DNA from: Dysgonamonadaceae bacterium
Lineage (GTDB): Bacteria > Bacteroidota > Bacteroidia > Bacteroidales > Azobacteroidaceae
Reading direction: 5' to 3'
Length of the DNA stretch: 6,205 nt
NCBI GenBank assembly: GCA_031255425.1
Contig: JAIRSN010000085.1
Span: 1-6,205 of the forward strand
Position numbers and translations under genes: made by a program. Position 1 is the stretch's first letter. Every line of letters starts with the position of its first letter. Below the pieces are notes generated by a model. The model had not been told where the DNA came from. It saw nothing but the letters and a program-made list of their open reading frames with translations, and did not search any database. This document shows positions 6,148 to 6,205 of this stretch, piece by piece.

Positions 6148-6205
6148 CTTTTTCTTATTTATTTATATTGATTATTTATTCATCGTTTGTTGATCCGGTT
6201 CCGGT

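Overview
The window looks like chromosomal DNA of a Bacteroidetes bacterium, most likely order Bacteroidales. Four things point there: a TonB receptor paired with a DUF4374 surface lipoprotein, a FISUMP-domain secreted protein, A-rich leaders without Shine-Dalgarno sequences, and a Bacteroides-type -33/-7 promoter (TTTG / TAnnTTTG class). The three transport genes are GC-rich and their intergenic leaders are AT-rich. I cannot name the genus. All four genes are on the minus strand, so biological order runs from high to low coordinates.

Right part (5036-6205): a 339-residue secreted protein has an N-terminal Bacteroidetes surface-protein module and a C-terminal FISUMP domain. A strong intrinsic terminator (5036-5073) closes this unit. 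Its promoter is not visible before the window ends.

Centre (457-4966): a three-gene operon starts from a recognisable promoter (4934-4966). The order is TonB-dependent outer-membrane receptor (2752-4908), DUF4374 surface lipoprotein (1378-2685), then a multi-pass ferric-reductase-like membrane protein (457-1368). It matches the xenosiderophore system XusABC of Bacteroides thetaiotaomicron, except that the third gene is a YedZ/MsrQ-like ferric reductase transmembrane protein where Xus has a PepSY protein. The inferred pathway is capture of a ferric siderophore at the surface by the lipoprotein, TonB-driven import by the receptor, and reductive release of iron by the haem membrane protein. A 13-bp hairpin (400-435) probably terminates the operon.

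Left part (1-378): a tandem array with a 42-bp period runs off the left edge. Each unit carries an 18-bp near-perfect palindrome, TTTCGGGA-(GT or AC)-TCCCGAAA, in an AT-rich spacer. Six units are nearly identical, the seventh is diverged, and two further in-phase units (295-378) have lost most of the sequence but keep part of the stem by paired changes. The period is close to four helical turns and is also a multiple of three. This array is the most unusual feature here and I do not recognise it as a known element.
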